Shown: one piece after another, positions 18,540 through 30,300 of the stretch | How positions within the stretch are numbered: the stretch's first letter is position 1 | Layout: every line of letters begins with the position of its first letter | DNA from: Leishmania mexicana MHOM/GT/2001/U1103 | Lineage: Eukaryota > Euglenozoa > Kinetoplastea > Trypanosomatida > Trypanosomatidae | Assembly (NCBI RefSeq): GCF_000234665.1 | Contig: NC_018311.1 | Span: 186,001 to 250,000, forward strand | Length of the DNA: 64,000 nt | Direction of reading: 5' to 3' | The notes under the pieces: model-generated | What the model saw: the letters and a program-made list of their open reading frames with translations, nothing else | Told to the model about the DNA's origin: nothing | Databases searched by the model: none | Program-made: the position numbers and the translations under genes

Positions 18540-19520
18540 AAAATCAAATGAAAGGAGGGGTTTATTTTCCACGAGTGCGAAAGCTCTTGGCGGGCGGATT
18601 TCCGTTATTTTTTGCAGGGTGTTTGCGCTTAGGCCGAAACGTGCGAAACACATCCAGGGTCTGGTTGTCACGGGGGCTGGTGTGTGGGTTCCACTGCGTC
18701 TGGTATGTGGGAATGGTTGCTGTGCTGCCGCTGTGTGGTCGGGGAAGAAAGATCGGTGACCATGAAGTGTGGATGCGTCGGTGTTTTGAGCTGTGGGGTC
18801 ATGTGGGGTTGCTTTGGGGGAATCGAGAAAGGTGGCTGGGGTCGCGCGCTTTTTGTGGAAGTGTGCGAAGGAATTGGGTGCTCGTGAGAGGCTTCGGTTT
18901 TCATTCGCTGTTATCCTTCACCTTCTGGCTGGGTTGGCATCCCCGTTTATCGCTTGGGGGTGAAGGGGGGAAGTAGTTTGGACAGCGCCCTTGGGGTGGT
19001 AACGGTGGAAATTGGAAAGGTGTAAAGAAACCGGGGTTTTGAGTCTGGTGGGGGAGTTCTTTTTGCTTTCTTATCACACATGGGCTTTTTCCGCTGCCGG
19101 CTCTGAAGGGGGGCGGTGGCGGAGTGATGCGCCGACGAACGGTGGAGAGGCAAGTTGCCTCGTCGCCTGTCAGCATGGTTCTGTTTCTGGGGAGTTGTTT
19201 CGAGTTGCTTTTTGCCATCGGCCTCAGGTCTTCTGCGTTGCGTGGGGTTGTGTTTTTAGTTCTCTTGACTGAATGCTTTGGCGCTAAGGAGGGGTCACTC
19301 GTGGTGTCATTTTGATCGGTGCAAGCTTGGGGCGCAGGTTGTGGTGGGGAAGGGGGTCAAAAAAGGCCTTTGCAAGTGGCTTCTCGTGGCTTTCTTGCTG
19401 GGGATGGGGGGGGCAGGTGGATTTATGAGGCTTCTTTGGTGACTCCATTCTACGCATGGAGGGTGTTTACGGTGACTGAACGACTTGGCAGTGCTAATGG
19501 TGAGTTTGGGTTGGCTCGTA
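18540..19520 (+). promoter_or_regulatory. G/T-rich tract facing the rightward array
   Basis: Strong strand asymmetry: 18781-18840 has 29 G, 18 T, 8 A and 5 C (47 of 60 are G or T), and 18721-18780 has 39 G or T. Runs of four to nine G occur throughout (for example near 19405), so the plus strand could form quadruplexes. It points toward the rightward array and mirrors the A/C-rich tract at 16221-16545. A role as a directional transcription start element is inferred from the T. brucei GT-rich promoter work. Confidence 0.45.
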
Positions 19521-20609
19521 CGTAGAATAAAAACACCTTTGAGAAATTCAAGAGTAGAGGAAAAAGCCGCTCTTTTCTGTGGTTTCAACGTGTCGTACTG
19601 AAGGGCCGCTGGCTGCGGTTGGGGTCGACTAGGAGTGAATGAACGGTGTGTCAGCTGTTGATGAAATCATCGAAGTGTGCGTTGATGCATCGGCGAGACG
19701 ACATGCAAAAGCTGTTCGAATGCAGCTTCAGTGCTCCTGTGATGCATCCCTGATGGTCGATCAAACAGTTGGGTGGCTGAAAGGCAACACACAAGCTCGC
19801 ACGCGTTTGATGGCGCGCTGCTTAAACGGCTCTTTTGAATCATATTCTTGGATTGGGGCGCGGTTCAGTATGCGGAATGAGATTTGGTTAAAACAAGTTC
19901 CTCAGAGGTTGTTTCTCTCGTTGACTCTGTTTCACAGTTGTCTTAACTGGAGTTCCACCACCCTTAGACGACCCTCAATTGTTTAGGCCGAGTATAATTA
20001 TCGTTTCCGTTGGTGTCAAGCAGCGTGGCAGCTTTTTATCTTTTTAGTGGTGGTATTCTTTGTTTTGTACAGGCTGATTATTGGAAAGCTCTTCCTTAGC
20101 GGTGTGTATAGAGTGAGCCTCGTTCGGTCCGACGAAAATATCAACACTGTTTTCGCGTTCGAGACATCTGGCTTTCCAATCACCAAGAACTACGATAGCT
20201 CTCATGCGAAGGCAAACACGAGGTGACACAGTCACCAGGACGAGGCTGCAGTGGCTTAAATCAACATACAATAGCCTTACACAAAAAGTAATACACCCCC
20301 GAATATTGTAACCGAAGCGCACTTTTGAAGTGCAATGGCGCCACGGGAAGGTGTGCAACATCAAGGGCCGGCGATGCTCTCCGACTGATTTACTGGTTGG
20401 ACGTGAAGAACCTCATTTTCGATGTGGGACCTACACTTCAATGGAAAATCAGACGATGCTGGACAGCTCGTCTCAGTGCATACTTCCCTCTACTCTCTCT
20501 GCTTTGAAATACGAGGAAAGCCCTTTTAGAGTAGTTTTGCAGAGGCGCCGCGGCTCCCCCACACATATAGCGTTGAGCCACTACAGCAGTTGCTACCTAA
20601 ACTGCAAGA

Positions 20610-21089
20610 ATGACAGCGGAAAGTGACCGGCAGCGGTTTTCAAGGTACGTTTTAGAAATATCGCAGGTACAGCGAAATCATGTGGCAGATAGAATAGAAC
20701 AGCTCGCTCATCACGAGAGGCTCTCGTGGCAGTACTTCTTCGGCTGCATCGCTTTTTCCACCGGAGGTGTTCTGGCCGCATTCAAAGCGTGGGGACCACG
20801 GCACATTTTCAAAAATAGCATGTATTACGCCCGGCCCTTGCCTCCTGCCATCAGCATGGGAGTAGTGCTGTACGGAATCACGTTCACGTGTCGCGGAATG
20901 TTGATGCGAAATCGTATTTGCATCATGATAGAGGACTACGAGTACGAGTTGAAGCGAGTGAAAGCGCATCACTGCGAAGAAGGGGTGACGCAGCTGGCAT
21001 GGCTTGAATTTGTTTTGGATCAACTGAAGCAAGGGTCAGAGCAACGCTTCGATTTTCAAAAGCTGCGAGAGACCCCCGCGATTCGGTGA
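20610..21089 (+). CDS. Hypothetical 159-residue two-helix membrane protein
   Basis: I do not recognise the family. Residues 1-40 are charged and helical. Two hydrophobic segments, about 42-60 and 78-98, are separated by a short basic loop. The C terminus (about 105-159) is acidic and helical, then basic. There is no signal peptide. It is the first gene of the rightward array. A pyrimidine-containing stretch ending in TTTTGCAG near 20534-20541 is a plausible splice acceptor, and the ATG is the first downstream of it. A hairpin membrane protein with both ends on one side is the simplest topology. Localisation cannot be told from the sequence. Confidence 0.7.
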   Translation: MTAESDRQRFSRYVLEISQVQRNHVADRIEQLAHHERLSWQYFFGCIAFSTGGVLAAFKAWGPRHIFKNSMYYARPLPPAISMGVVLYGITFTCRGMLMRNRICIMIEDYEYELKRVKAHHCEEGVTQLAWLEFVLDQLKQGSEQRFDFQKLRETPAIR

Positions 21090-21339
21090 AAAAAAAAGCA
21101 TCTCACATTTTGTTTGAAACAGACCAGTTTTACATAAAGGTCTGAACTTCATCTTTTTGCTGTGCAAACCGCTTGATCAAGTTTCGTGATGAGGGTTTCA
21201 CTAACAGATGTTGCAATTTTACTGCAGTCTGCCTTGACGAATGGGCGAGAAAAGATAGCTTCGCTGTCTCTGCAGAGGCTAGTATGGTGAATTGGTTTGT
21301 GCATCATCTCCTTCCTTTTGTTCTCTCTTTTCCCTTTGC

Positions 21340-21341
21340 AG
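21340..21341 (+). promoter_or_regulatory. Spliced-leader acceptor that fixes the dynein-like start
   Basis: A near-perfect pyrimidine tract (CTTCCTTTTGTTCTCTCTTT then TCCCTTTGC) ends in this AG, 11 nt before ATG 21353. Longer readings of the frame begin at non-ATG codons or at ATGs that lie before this site. Confidence 0.75.
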
Positions 21342-21352
21342 AGACGCAGACC

Positions 21353-24300
21353 ATGGAATCCAGTAAAAGTCACGAAAAAGTAGGCGGGCGCTTGGAGAAA
21401 GTGCTGCGGTACTACTGGGATGGTGTTCCTGTGCCACTTATGTGCAATGAAGGAAAGCAGCGAAGTCAAACCTTTGTGTGTCGGAGGCTCGCCTTCGCAC
21501 CAGATTACCATGGCGAAGCTGTGGAGCTGCCCCTTTTACAGACACAAAAAAGCCAACTTTTTAAGACGCTTTGTGAATATGTTGATTCTCCCCAGTCCGT
21601 GAGCTGCCGCATCGGCTCCCATTATTCACCACACGTCGGACTATTTCGCTTTGATGAAGGAAAGCGGCCTCATGGCGCTTCGCATCAGGACAGCGAGTCA
21701 GGTGTGCGCGTACCCATAGAGTGCTGCGAGAAGTCCGATAAAGGCACGAATGGCGTCTCTATGGTACATTGTCGCATTCGAACGGCGAAAATGGTATCTC
21801 TGTACAAGCCTCTAATCAAGGAATACTTTCCCCTCAGCCGGCGCAGCTTGCGAAACATTTTGATATTAGCGAGCAGAGGGTGCACCTCTATCTCCAAGGA
21901 GGTTGTGGCAGGCGAGATATGCAACGTGAACGAAGCGTACGCAGAAGCAATATCAGAGGGTATCTTTTACTACATGTGCCTTAACCATCTGTTTCGAAGG
22001 ATTTTGGCTCCACTTCAGCTAGCGACTGAACCGGAGCGCACCATACGCAGCATCACTTACGCGGCAGCTCAGGAAATACCGCGTTCGCGGGAGCACTTCA
22101 AAGCGGCCAAGGAGCAGCTCAAATCTCAACTGCTTTGGAATCCTCTCACTAGCAACTATTTTAGAGGACTAATGTCGATCTGGGAAGAGAAATTTTCGAG
22201 ACTTCGTTTTCTCAACATTGATGTGACCGTTTCTTGCATTGACGTCGTCACTTTCCTCAAGCAAGTGTCCAAGGGGATGAGCTCTGCCGTTTCACGAATT
22301 CGAATCGAGTTTTACGCTTGCGTCGAAGCGCTGTTTTTTTCACATTGCAAAACCGCTCGTGAGGTGCTGCACTTGACTGAACGGGAGTATGAGGACAGCG
22401 TGTTCAAAAAGGTGTTTGTTGCCACAGAGATATTTTTAGTCAACAAGATAAGATCCCTTTTTTTCGATGCGCTGGATTGTCTTGTGCGGTTTTTTGATTG
22501 TGACGGCGTAGCCAACGAGGTCAGAATATCACCGCGTGCTCAACGACTGCCGTCCTTGCGTGTTGAACTAGTCGTCGGCGAGAGCTTCCAACCCCGAGCC
22601 CCATCTTTTTCTCTTCTGCTTTTTGGCATAGCGGAGCTTTTTGCAGAAGTGGAAAAGGGCATTAATGGCCTACCAAGGCTGGCTTGCGCAATTTTCCGAG
22701 AACCGAGGTTCGGCGACAAGAAACTCACCATTGTGTCGCACGTGGAGCTGGCCTCGTACCGTGCGTCGATCACAGGAGTGTTAGAAAGCGCATCAGTGCT
22801 GATTAACACGATTTTGTCCTCCTATAGCAAATTTTGCAAGATACCAGTGCACAACCTTGCCATTGCAAAGACGGGGACACCGCCGGAGGTGGTGGAGCTC
22901 GTGGTGCTCGCGCGACGAAACCTGGCCGATATTCGTCACATCTCTCGCGATGTTCTGTTCTACGGGCGCCTTGAGATCAGTTGTCGCCCGTTGCGGTTGG
23001 AGCTGACGCAGAAGTGGGAAAATTATTTGTCGGCTTTTGTGTCTGCATTCCAGAGCACCATAGTGAGTATTGTCGACGAGGCGAAGGCAAAGAGCCGTGC
23101 GATTCTTGACATGCTTCAAGCCACCCCTTCGACAGTGCAGGAGTTGGAGGAGTACTTGCGGAATACCGAAGCGGCGATTGCTTTGGCCGACTATCTTTGC
23201 GAAAGGAGCCACAAAGAGATCGCCGACAGGGTCAGCTGCATTGAAAACCTGTTTATTCCAGTCAACGAGCACATATGCCGCTCTGTCTTTGAGTTCAAGA
23301 GATTTCCAGGTGAGCTTCGAAGCCAGGCAAACAAAAGCGGCGACATTCGAGCCAAATGCACACCGCTGTTGAGGGGCAACCTGGAGAACCTACGGAGCAC
23401 CATTCGTGACTACTACCGAACTCTTTCTACAGGCGTGAAGGAGTTGTACCATATGTTTGATTTGGACACTTGTGACATTGCAGCTCAAACTTGTGCAGAG
23501 CTGCGCAAGCTTGTCGCACGCATAGAAACAAGGCAGAAGAGTATGGAGCACGAAATGATGGTGCTGGGTCTGGCATCCGAGGACTCGTTCGATAATTATT
23601 TGCCCCTCATGACTCACTTCGAGATTATCGAGCAGTTTTGGATCACGGTGTTCAAATCGACAAAACTGCGTGAACTGTACCGGACGCCAGTATCTTCCGT
23701 CAACGCTAGTGCCTTTGTCGAGCGCGCCCGTGAGTGGCGACGCCTCATTCACAGCTCCATCCGCAACTTGCGCGCCTACCCCGTCTTGGTTCATCTCGGG
23801 CGCGAGCAGGAATTGGCGCTCGCCAAGTTTGAGGAGCTGGAGCTGTTTCTTGAACTCATCACGACGCCTGGACTGCGCAAGAGTCACTGGCGCGACATCG
23901 CGAAGCTGATCTCGGCACAGTTGCGGGATGACGTCATGCTGGTGACAAACATGACAGTTACAGTGAAGCGCTTGCTGGACGCCGGCCTGCTCGACCACAT
24001 TGTCCCCTTGGCGCAGATTGTTAGTCAGGCTCGCTGCGACTACGAAGTGGAGAACGAACTTGAGGAGATGCGGAGCTATGCCAAGCGCACGCACCTTGTT
24101 GAAAGCACAGCAGCCAAGAATGACCTGAACGCACTGCTATTGCAGGAGCCTCAGCGTGAGATAGTACATCGAATCGAGGAGTACGTGCTCAAGTGCCGTG
24201 CGATGCGACGCCGGCCCAACTTGGGGCCATCTGTCCTGAGGTCCTTGGACGAGTGGGTTGACGCGTGTGAGAAGGGCCGCGGCGTGCTTTTGGCGTGGGA

Positions 24301-27300
24301 TCAGGTGAAGGGGCGGTGGGTGAAGCTGCGCGTGTGTCTGTCCTCGCTGCAGAGCGCGGTCGCCGAGGGCATCTATTCGGCTGAAGAAGCGCGCACCATC
24401 ACTAAAAGCCTCACAGTGGCTTCAGATGCCTTCAAGGAGTTGTGTGCGATCTTGCGCAAGCCGCAGTTTTCTCTCTACACAGCCATGATGCAAGACACAA
24501 TCCAGGACGTCCTTCTGACTATCAAGTCGGAAGTGGACGATGCGGCTGAAGTGTTGAGGGGTGTGACGGAGCGCCGTCGAGCTCTGTTCCCGCGGTTTCG
24601 ATTCCTGCCCGACTCGGAGCTCATGGGGTTTCAATCCGTGCAAAGCGCTCACAGTTTTGCCCACCTCTTGCAATACCTTTATCCGCGCATCACCGATGTA
24701 GAGGTGATAGACGGGATTGTCACTGCTGTTGTGGCGACGGATGGCGCACGCTTGCCCCTGTCCTCTCCCTTGGCGCTCACGAAAGATACCCCAGACACTT
24801 GGATCCAGTGCTTTGACCGTGCGGTGCGCGCCTCTCTCGTCGCTGCAGTCAAGGAGTGCGTGGGTGCGTATTACCGATGCAACCTGGAATCTTGGTTGCG
24901 GCAATGGTGCGGTCAGGTAACAGTGCTCGCGCTGCGGATTCTACACACGGAAGGACTGCGGCGGGCACTACAGCTCGCTGGGCAAAGTGGGCTGATTGCC
25001 TACATCACCAAAGTGTCAGACCTCTGCAGCGCTATCAGCAAGCTGGCGCAGGGCAGATGCGATAAAGGCGCGAAGGGTGGGCAACCGCGCAGCTACGAAG
25101 CCGTCGTGGCAGCCGCTCTGGCGTACGAGGAGTTCGCCTTGAGGGAGGTTCAGCTAGCGGTAGAATGGCACGTGAGCAGTGTCACCGAGCTGGAGTCTAC
25201 TCGTGTCGTGCAGACTTTTCTTACACCGGCGGAGGATGGCATCTGCGTTCGCATGATGGGCGTTCTCTTCGACTACGGGCTGGAATTCCTCGGGCACGCC
25301 AACGCGCCGATGATGAGTGCGGCGCAGTGGGTGCAAATGGCGCCAGTGCTCGTCGATATGGAACTGTCCCGGAGTGTTTCGCTGGTGCGGGCCAGCGACG
25401 ACGTTGCGGCGGAGGGAGAGGTCTTGGAAGCTGTCGCGCTGCTGCTTGGACGCTTCTTCTTTCGGGTTGAAGCCACAGAGCATGTGCCCACCGAAACGGT
25501 TCAACGTTTGCTGCGGGGGTGTGTGGAGGTTGGGGCGTTGGGGTGTCTGGTGCACTGTGAGGCCGTGCCGAGGGCCGTGCTAGAGGAAGCCGTTTTGCCT
25601 ATTGCCACCGCCTCTGTCGAGCAGCGCCGTTCTTCCGTCTGGCAGTTGCCCTGTGCTGGAAAAGACGACATGGTCTCGGTTTCCGTGCACCCGCTGTTCC
25701 GGTTAGCCTTCTCAGCTGCTGAGCCGGTAGCGTTGCCCCGCAGTCTCGACCTCATCTGCAGAGAGGTGCGCGTAGCTCCCTTCGATGTTCAAGAAGCGCT
25801 GCATGATTTTCTGATTCGGACGGGAGTGGTACCAAGGGGTCCTCTGTTCGCTGAGGAAGCGGAGTTTGCCAAGCTCTACCGACAGCTACAAGAGCTGCAT
25901 CCAACCGTCTTCACAGCACGCCAGCTGCGGGTGGTGCTGCGCGAGGCGTTCGCGAGTGCTGATGCGCGCGATGGGAGAGGGCCTACGCTCATCGGGTCGT
26001 CACAGCATCGAGTAGTACAGCGCCTTCTGACTGCCTTGGGAAGTGTTTTCACGGCTTTCTTCTCCACAGACGGCGAGGCGGTTAAACGGAGCCTAGAGAC
26101 GCAGATCGAGGCGAAGCTACTGCTACCCTCGTGGAATGGGGTCGCGCCGCAGGGCTGGTGCGACCCGCCTGTCAAGCGAACCACACACAGCGCGGCAGCG
26201 GATGCCTTGCTTGAGCGGTTTACATCATGGATGAATGTCCACCGGCGCGTGCTCCTTGTCGGGCCACCGTTCTCGGGGAAGACGCGACTGTGGCGAACGT
26301 GGGCTGGCTCCCAATTGCCGCTGATCGTCTCCATGTCTCTCATATCCGCGGCGGACTTTTATGGCACCTCTACGGATCCTGGTTTTCTTTCCTTGATCAC
26401 TTCACAGATGACGGCTCCTCGACACAGGAGCAAGGCTCCCGTTGTGGTGATGGAGGATGTCGGGGCGGCCTCATCCTTTGCACTCTTCCTGGGTTCTTGG
26501 CCGGACAGGGCGCGGGTGCTGGAGGGAGAGCCGCAGAACGGCAACAGCGTCATCACTAGCCCACTGGTGCGCGTGATTGGCACAGCGCAGGGGTTGCACA
26601 ACGTTACACCCGGGACCCTCAACCGGTTTGTGATGATGTCGCTCGCGGGTCCATCTTCGTGGCACGAAGGGATCTCTCACGCGCTGGGCTCAATGCCTGA
26701 CGCAGAGTGGGTCGCGAGGGTGCTGGAGAGGCTTTTGCCACCGCTGGTGGAGCGCGCATCGAAGGCCTCGCCCGAGCTCGTAGGAATGGCAAAGGAGCTG
26801 ACAAACATGTACGCCGTGGCCCAACGCGCGGCAGCTCTGTGCACTCGATGGTACGCCTACGCACTCACGCTACATACACACAGAGGAGCGCTGGAATTGC
26901 AGGAGGACGAAGACGAGGTGCCGCTGCGCCTGTTTGCCGTGCGCTGTGCGGTGATGGCGGCGACGTGGTCGGTGGGACTCTCACTCCCCATGGAGGATCG
27001 CGATGTATTGAAACTGTTGCTCCTCGGCGCAGAGACGGACGTAATGAAGGCGCTGGCGGGCTGCGAGCTTTCTGGAGAGATCTTTCCAATCTTGTTGAGG
27101 GATAGCGTGAGTCCACTCGAGCAGGTCGTCCTGCCTCGTGGGTGGATATCGTTTGAGGAGGCTCTCACGCGCACCGACTTGCCTCTGTCGTGGTCAGCAG
27201 ATACCCGCACCGATCCGCATCTCTGCGCGTGGTCGCAGGTGTTTTTGACACCGTCGCGAGTGGCGATACTGCGGGCGACGGAGTGTTTGATCAACTGCGG

Positions 27301-30300
27301 CCAACACGTTCTCTTCCATGCCGGCCCCGTGGCCGGCAAGTCGACGCTGCTGCACACTATGAAGGCGAACGAAGTCGATTGGGTTGTGCAAGTGTACGAT
27401 GCAAACGGCGGCATGCGGCCCATTCACATCCAGCAGAGAATGGCAAGTGAGCTGGTGCAGCGCTGGGACGGATGCCACAGCCCAACTCTGGGGCGGCGAC
27501 TTGTGGTATGCATCGACGATTTGCATCTAGCCCCGGTGGTCGCACGCAATGGCGGCGACGAGCTGCATACAGCCGCGATGACGCTCGGTGGGTGCTTGAT
27601 GCGCTTCTGCGACGAGTTCCGTGCGATCAGCACGCCAAGGACTGGGACCATGCCCATCGCTAACGTTGTGTTCTGCGGCTCGAGCCTATTTCAGGCCGGC
27701 TCGAGGAGGCAATGCAGCACTGGGGCTCTTAGCGGGTGTGTGGATGTGCGCTTGCCAGGCTTCGACAGCGACGAAATCGCGTGCGGCGTGCACCTGTTGT
27801 GCAACTTGGCCTCTTCTCGAAAGCGCACCAAGGAATTTTCGCAAGGCTGCGCCACGTTTCTGGGGCTTGTTCATGGCGCCTACACTCACCTGAAACTGCG
27901 CGTTGCTGCCCTTGGGTCGTGCCCCGCAGTGGCCGTACCACGCCCCGCATTCACACCAGCTCCGTCTATCTCCGCAGTGGTGTCGTCCACGCCTCTGAAC
28001 GCCACACATGTGGATGCATCGGCGAGTCAGCAAGGCAGCGTTCCGTCATTTTACGCTGAGCACCTCCGAGATGCTCTGCAGGCGGCAGAAGTGATGCGAC
28101 TGCACTTTATCAGCAACGCGTCGGATGTGCAGGTTGCCACCCGCGTTTTCCTTGATGTGACAGCCTTCTACGAGGCGCAGCTGCGTGCGCCGCCATCGCC
28201 GAAAGTATCGCAATGCTCAGAATCGCTACCGTTGTCACCACCGCTGCCAATGGGAGCAGTAGGCCCGGAGGCGAATGACGCATCACACGGGCTGCACGAC
28301 TTTGCAGTGGAGGCCGCGGAGCGCAGTTTGTGCGAATGCATCCGTGGCAGCGTCAATTTCAAAGGCTTGGTCTGTCAGCTTCCGAATCTCCCGGAGCCTG
28401 ACGCGATCGCCGGGGAGGACGAGTCGTTCGTTGCGGACTGCATTGCCGAGTTTGAATATGCCTTGAAGGACGAGAGAGAGGAGGACCTTTCGACATTGGA
28501 GGAAAGGCGTGGGCCAGGAGGCGGGGCGAACATCAAAGGCGTTCCAACGCGAGGGGTGACGCGGCATGCCTCGGTGTTTGTTAGCTATCCAGACTTCCTC
28601 AGGAAGGCAGCGGTGCGGTCAGAGGGTGCACACAAGGAGATCCTGGTGCGACGGTCGTCCAGTGTGGCTGCGCTGAGTGGTAATTCGTCCTTGCGCGGAT
28701 CCTTTACCATCACTCCGGGGTGCTCAAACGTGTTAAGTGTGGCGGCGGCAATGTATCAACAGCAGAAACTGCACCCCTCTTGCATGTTGATTACCCCTAC
28801 GTACCAGACCACGTGGCTCACCACGCGCCTTGTGTTTCTTCAAGACACGCTTTCCGTTCCCCATGCGCAGGTTGTGTTTCTGGGAGAGAACGCGTTTGGT
28901 CTGCGCCGACTCTTCCGCTTGTGGTGCTCTAACACACATGTGCCTCTCATGTGGTTCCGAATGCATCCGTCTGCGTCCCCTGCAGAGGCGAGCGCCACTT
29001 TCCGCCATGACCTTCGCTCGGCCATCACGTTCGTCTGCATGAACAGCGTCCACGCGATCATTTACCTCCCTCCCGAGCTGCTGCGCATGCCGGAAGTGCT
29101 GTTGGTCGTGGACCTGCTACTGCGCAGCGGGGATGTATCGGGTCTTTTCACGGACGAGGAGCGCAATTCTCTGATGCGTGGCTTCCGTGTGACCCATCCG
29201 CGATCACTGAAGCCCTTTACCCTGGCCGACGACACTGAGCTGCGTGACCGCCTCCGCAGCTCCTTTAACTTCGTCTTCCACCTGCGTGACGCGGCAGAGG
29301 TGGAACGAATAGCGGCCGACTACCCTTTTCTGCGGCAGCCAAAGACGAGTGTGCTGCCGCTGTACACGGAGGCGCTGCGGAGCTCGTTGGTGCAGGAACT
29401 GGTGTTGTCCGTTCTGCGGAGCAGCGGCGGTGCGGGTGGCGACCCTGATGTCGACGGGATCCCCACCTTCGACAAGGCCGACACGAAGGAGGGGAAAGAC
29501 GAGAGCGTCAAGGAAGGTGGCCGTGACGGGGGTGATTGCCCTGTGAGCCTGTCGCAACGGGCTGTGTGCAGGGCTCTGTGTGGCATATTCGCACATGTCT
29601 CCGAGAGACACCCGACCTCCTTGGCGCAGCTGGTTGAGTTCGCATCGCTGTACCGCGACCTGAGTTCGGCGGCGCGTGTGGAGGTCTTGGAAAGCGCTAG
29701 AACGGGCACGGTCATCATGGACCGCGGAGATGAAGCAGTACAGATGGTGAAGACCGTTTCGCAGCGAACTCGTGCAATCGCTGAGGGGCTGGGCGCCGAG
29801 CAGCTGCGCATAGCCTCGCTCTCTGAGAGGCTGCGCGACGAGGAGAACCAGCACACGACGCGATCCCTTGAGACACTGGCGTTCGGTGACAAGCTGCAAG
29901 AGAAGAGGGAAGCTCTCGCCCTTCAACGCGCAACCCTCGCCGATGCCCTGAAGAAGGCAGAGGAACGACTGGAGAAGGCCGCGCGGCAGCTGCGAAAGGC
30001 GAAGGCGAACAACATGCGCGCACTCGCCGTCTCGCGTGTGCCGGAGAAGGGTACCCTTCTTGTCCGCTGCCTTTACGCGGTGCTCGGTGAAGACCTTCCA
30101 AAGCACAACGACAACCCTCACGAGCTGTGGGGCAACGCCATGAAACGGGTATGCACAAAGGAGTTCACGATGACCCTGACAGGGATCGCGCCGAATGAAG
30201 ACCAGACTGCCTTGAAAACCTGTCTCCTGCTGCGTGAGGAGCTGGATGCGGTGCGGTACGCTCTGGTGCAACCGTACGCCCAACTATTGGCTGACTTTGT

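Larger units (their letters stand above)
14916..20609. other. Divergent strand-switch region
   Basis: Genes to the left are all on the minus strand and genes to the right all on the plus strand, so transcription must start within these 5.7 kb in both directions. The segment holds a SIDER2-like element, an A/C-rich block, a DIRE, then a G/T-rich block. In Leishmania such regions carry acetylated histones and act as RNA polymerase II start sites, and some host replication origins. I found no tRNA or snRNA gene, and the short ORFs (for example 15388-15741 and 19639-19986) have no recognisable family. Confidence 0.9.

Noticed and set aside
19700..19735. TTCGAAT loop flanked by AGCTG/CAGCT, reminiscent of a tRNA T-arm
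   Set aside because: The loop is eight bases, and no A-box, acceptor stem or anticodon arm can be fitted around it.
19639..19986. 115-codon ORF in the strand-switch region
   Set aside because: No recognisable family, no clear splice acceptor, and it lies within the presumed initiation zone.
26261..26284. First idea that GPPFSGKT marks AAA1 of the dynein
   Set aside because: Spacing from the linker landmarks and the YGLEFLG motif 330 residues earlier place it as AAA2. The AAA1-like sensor region also lies before it.
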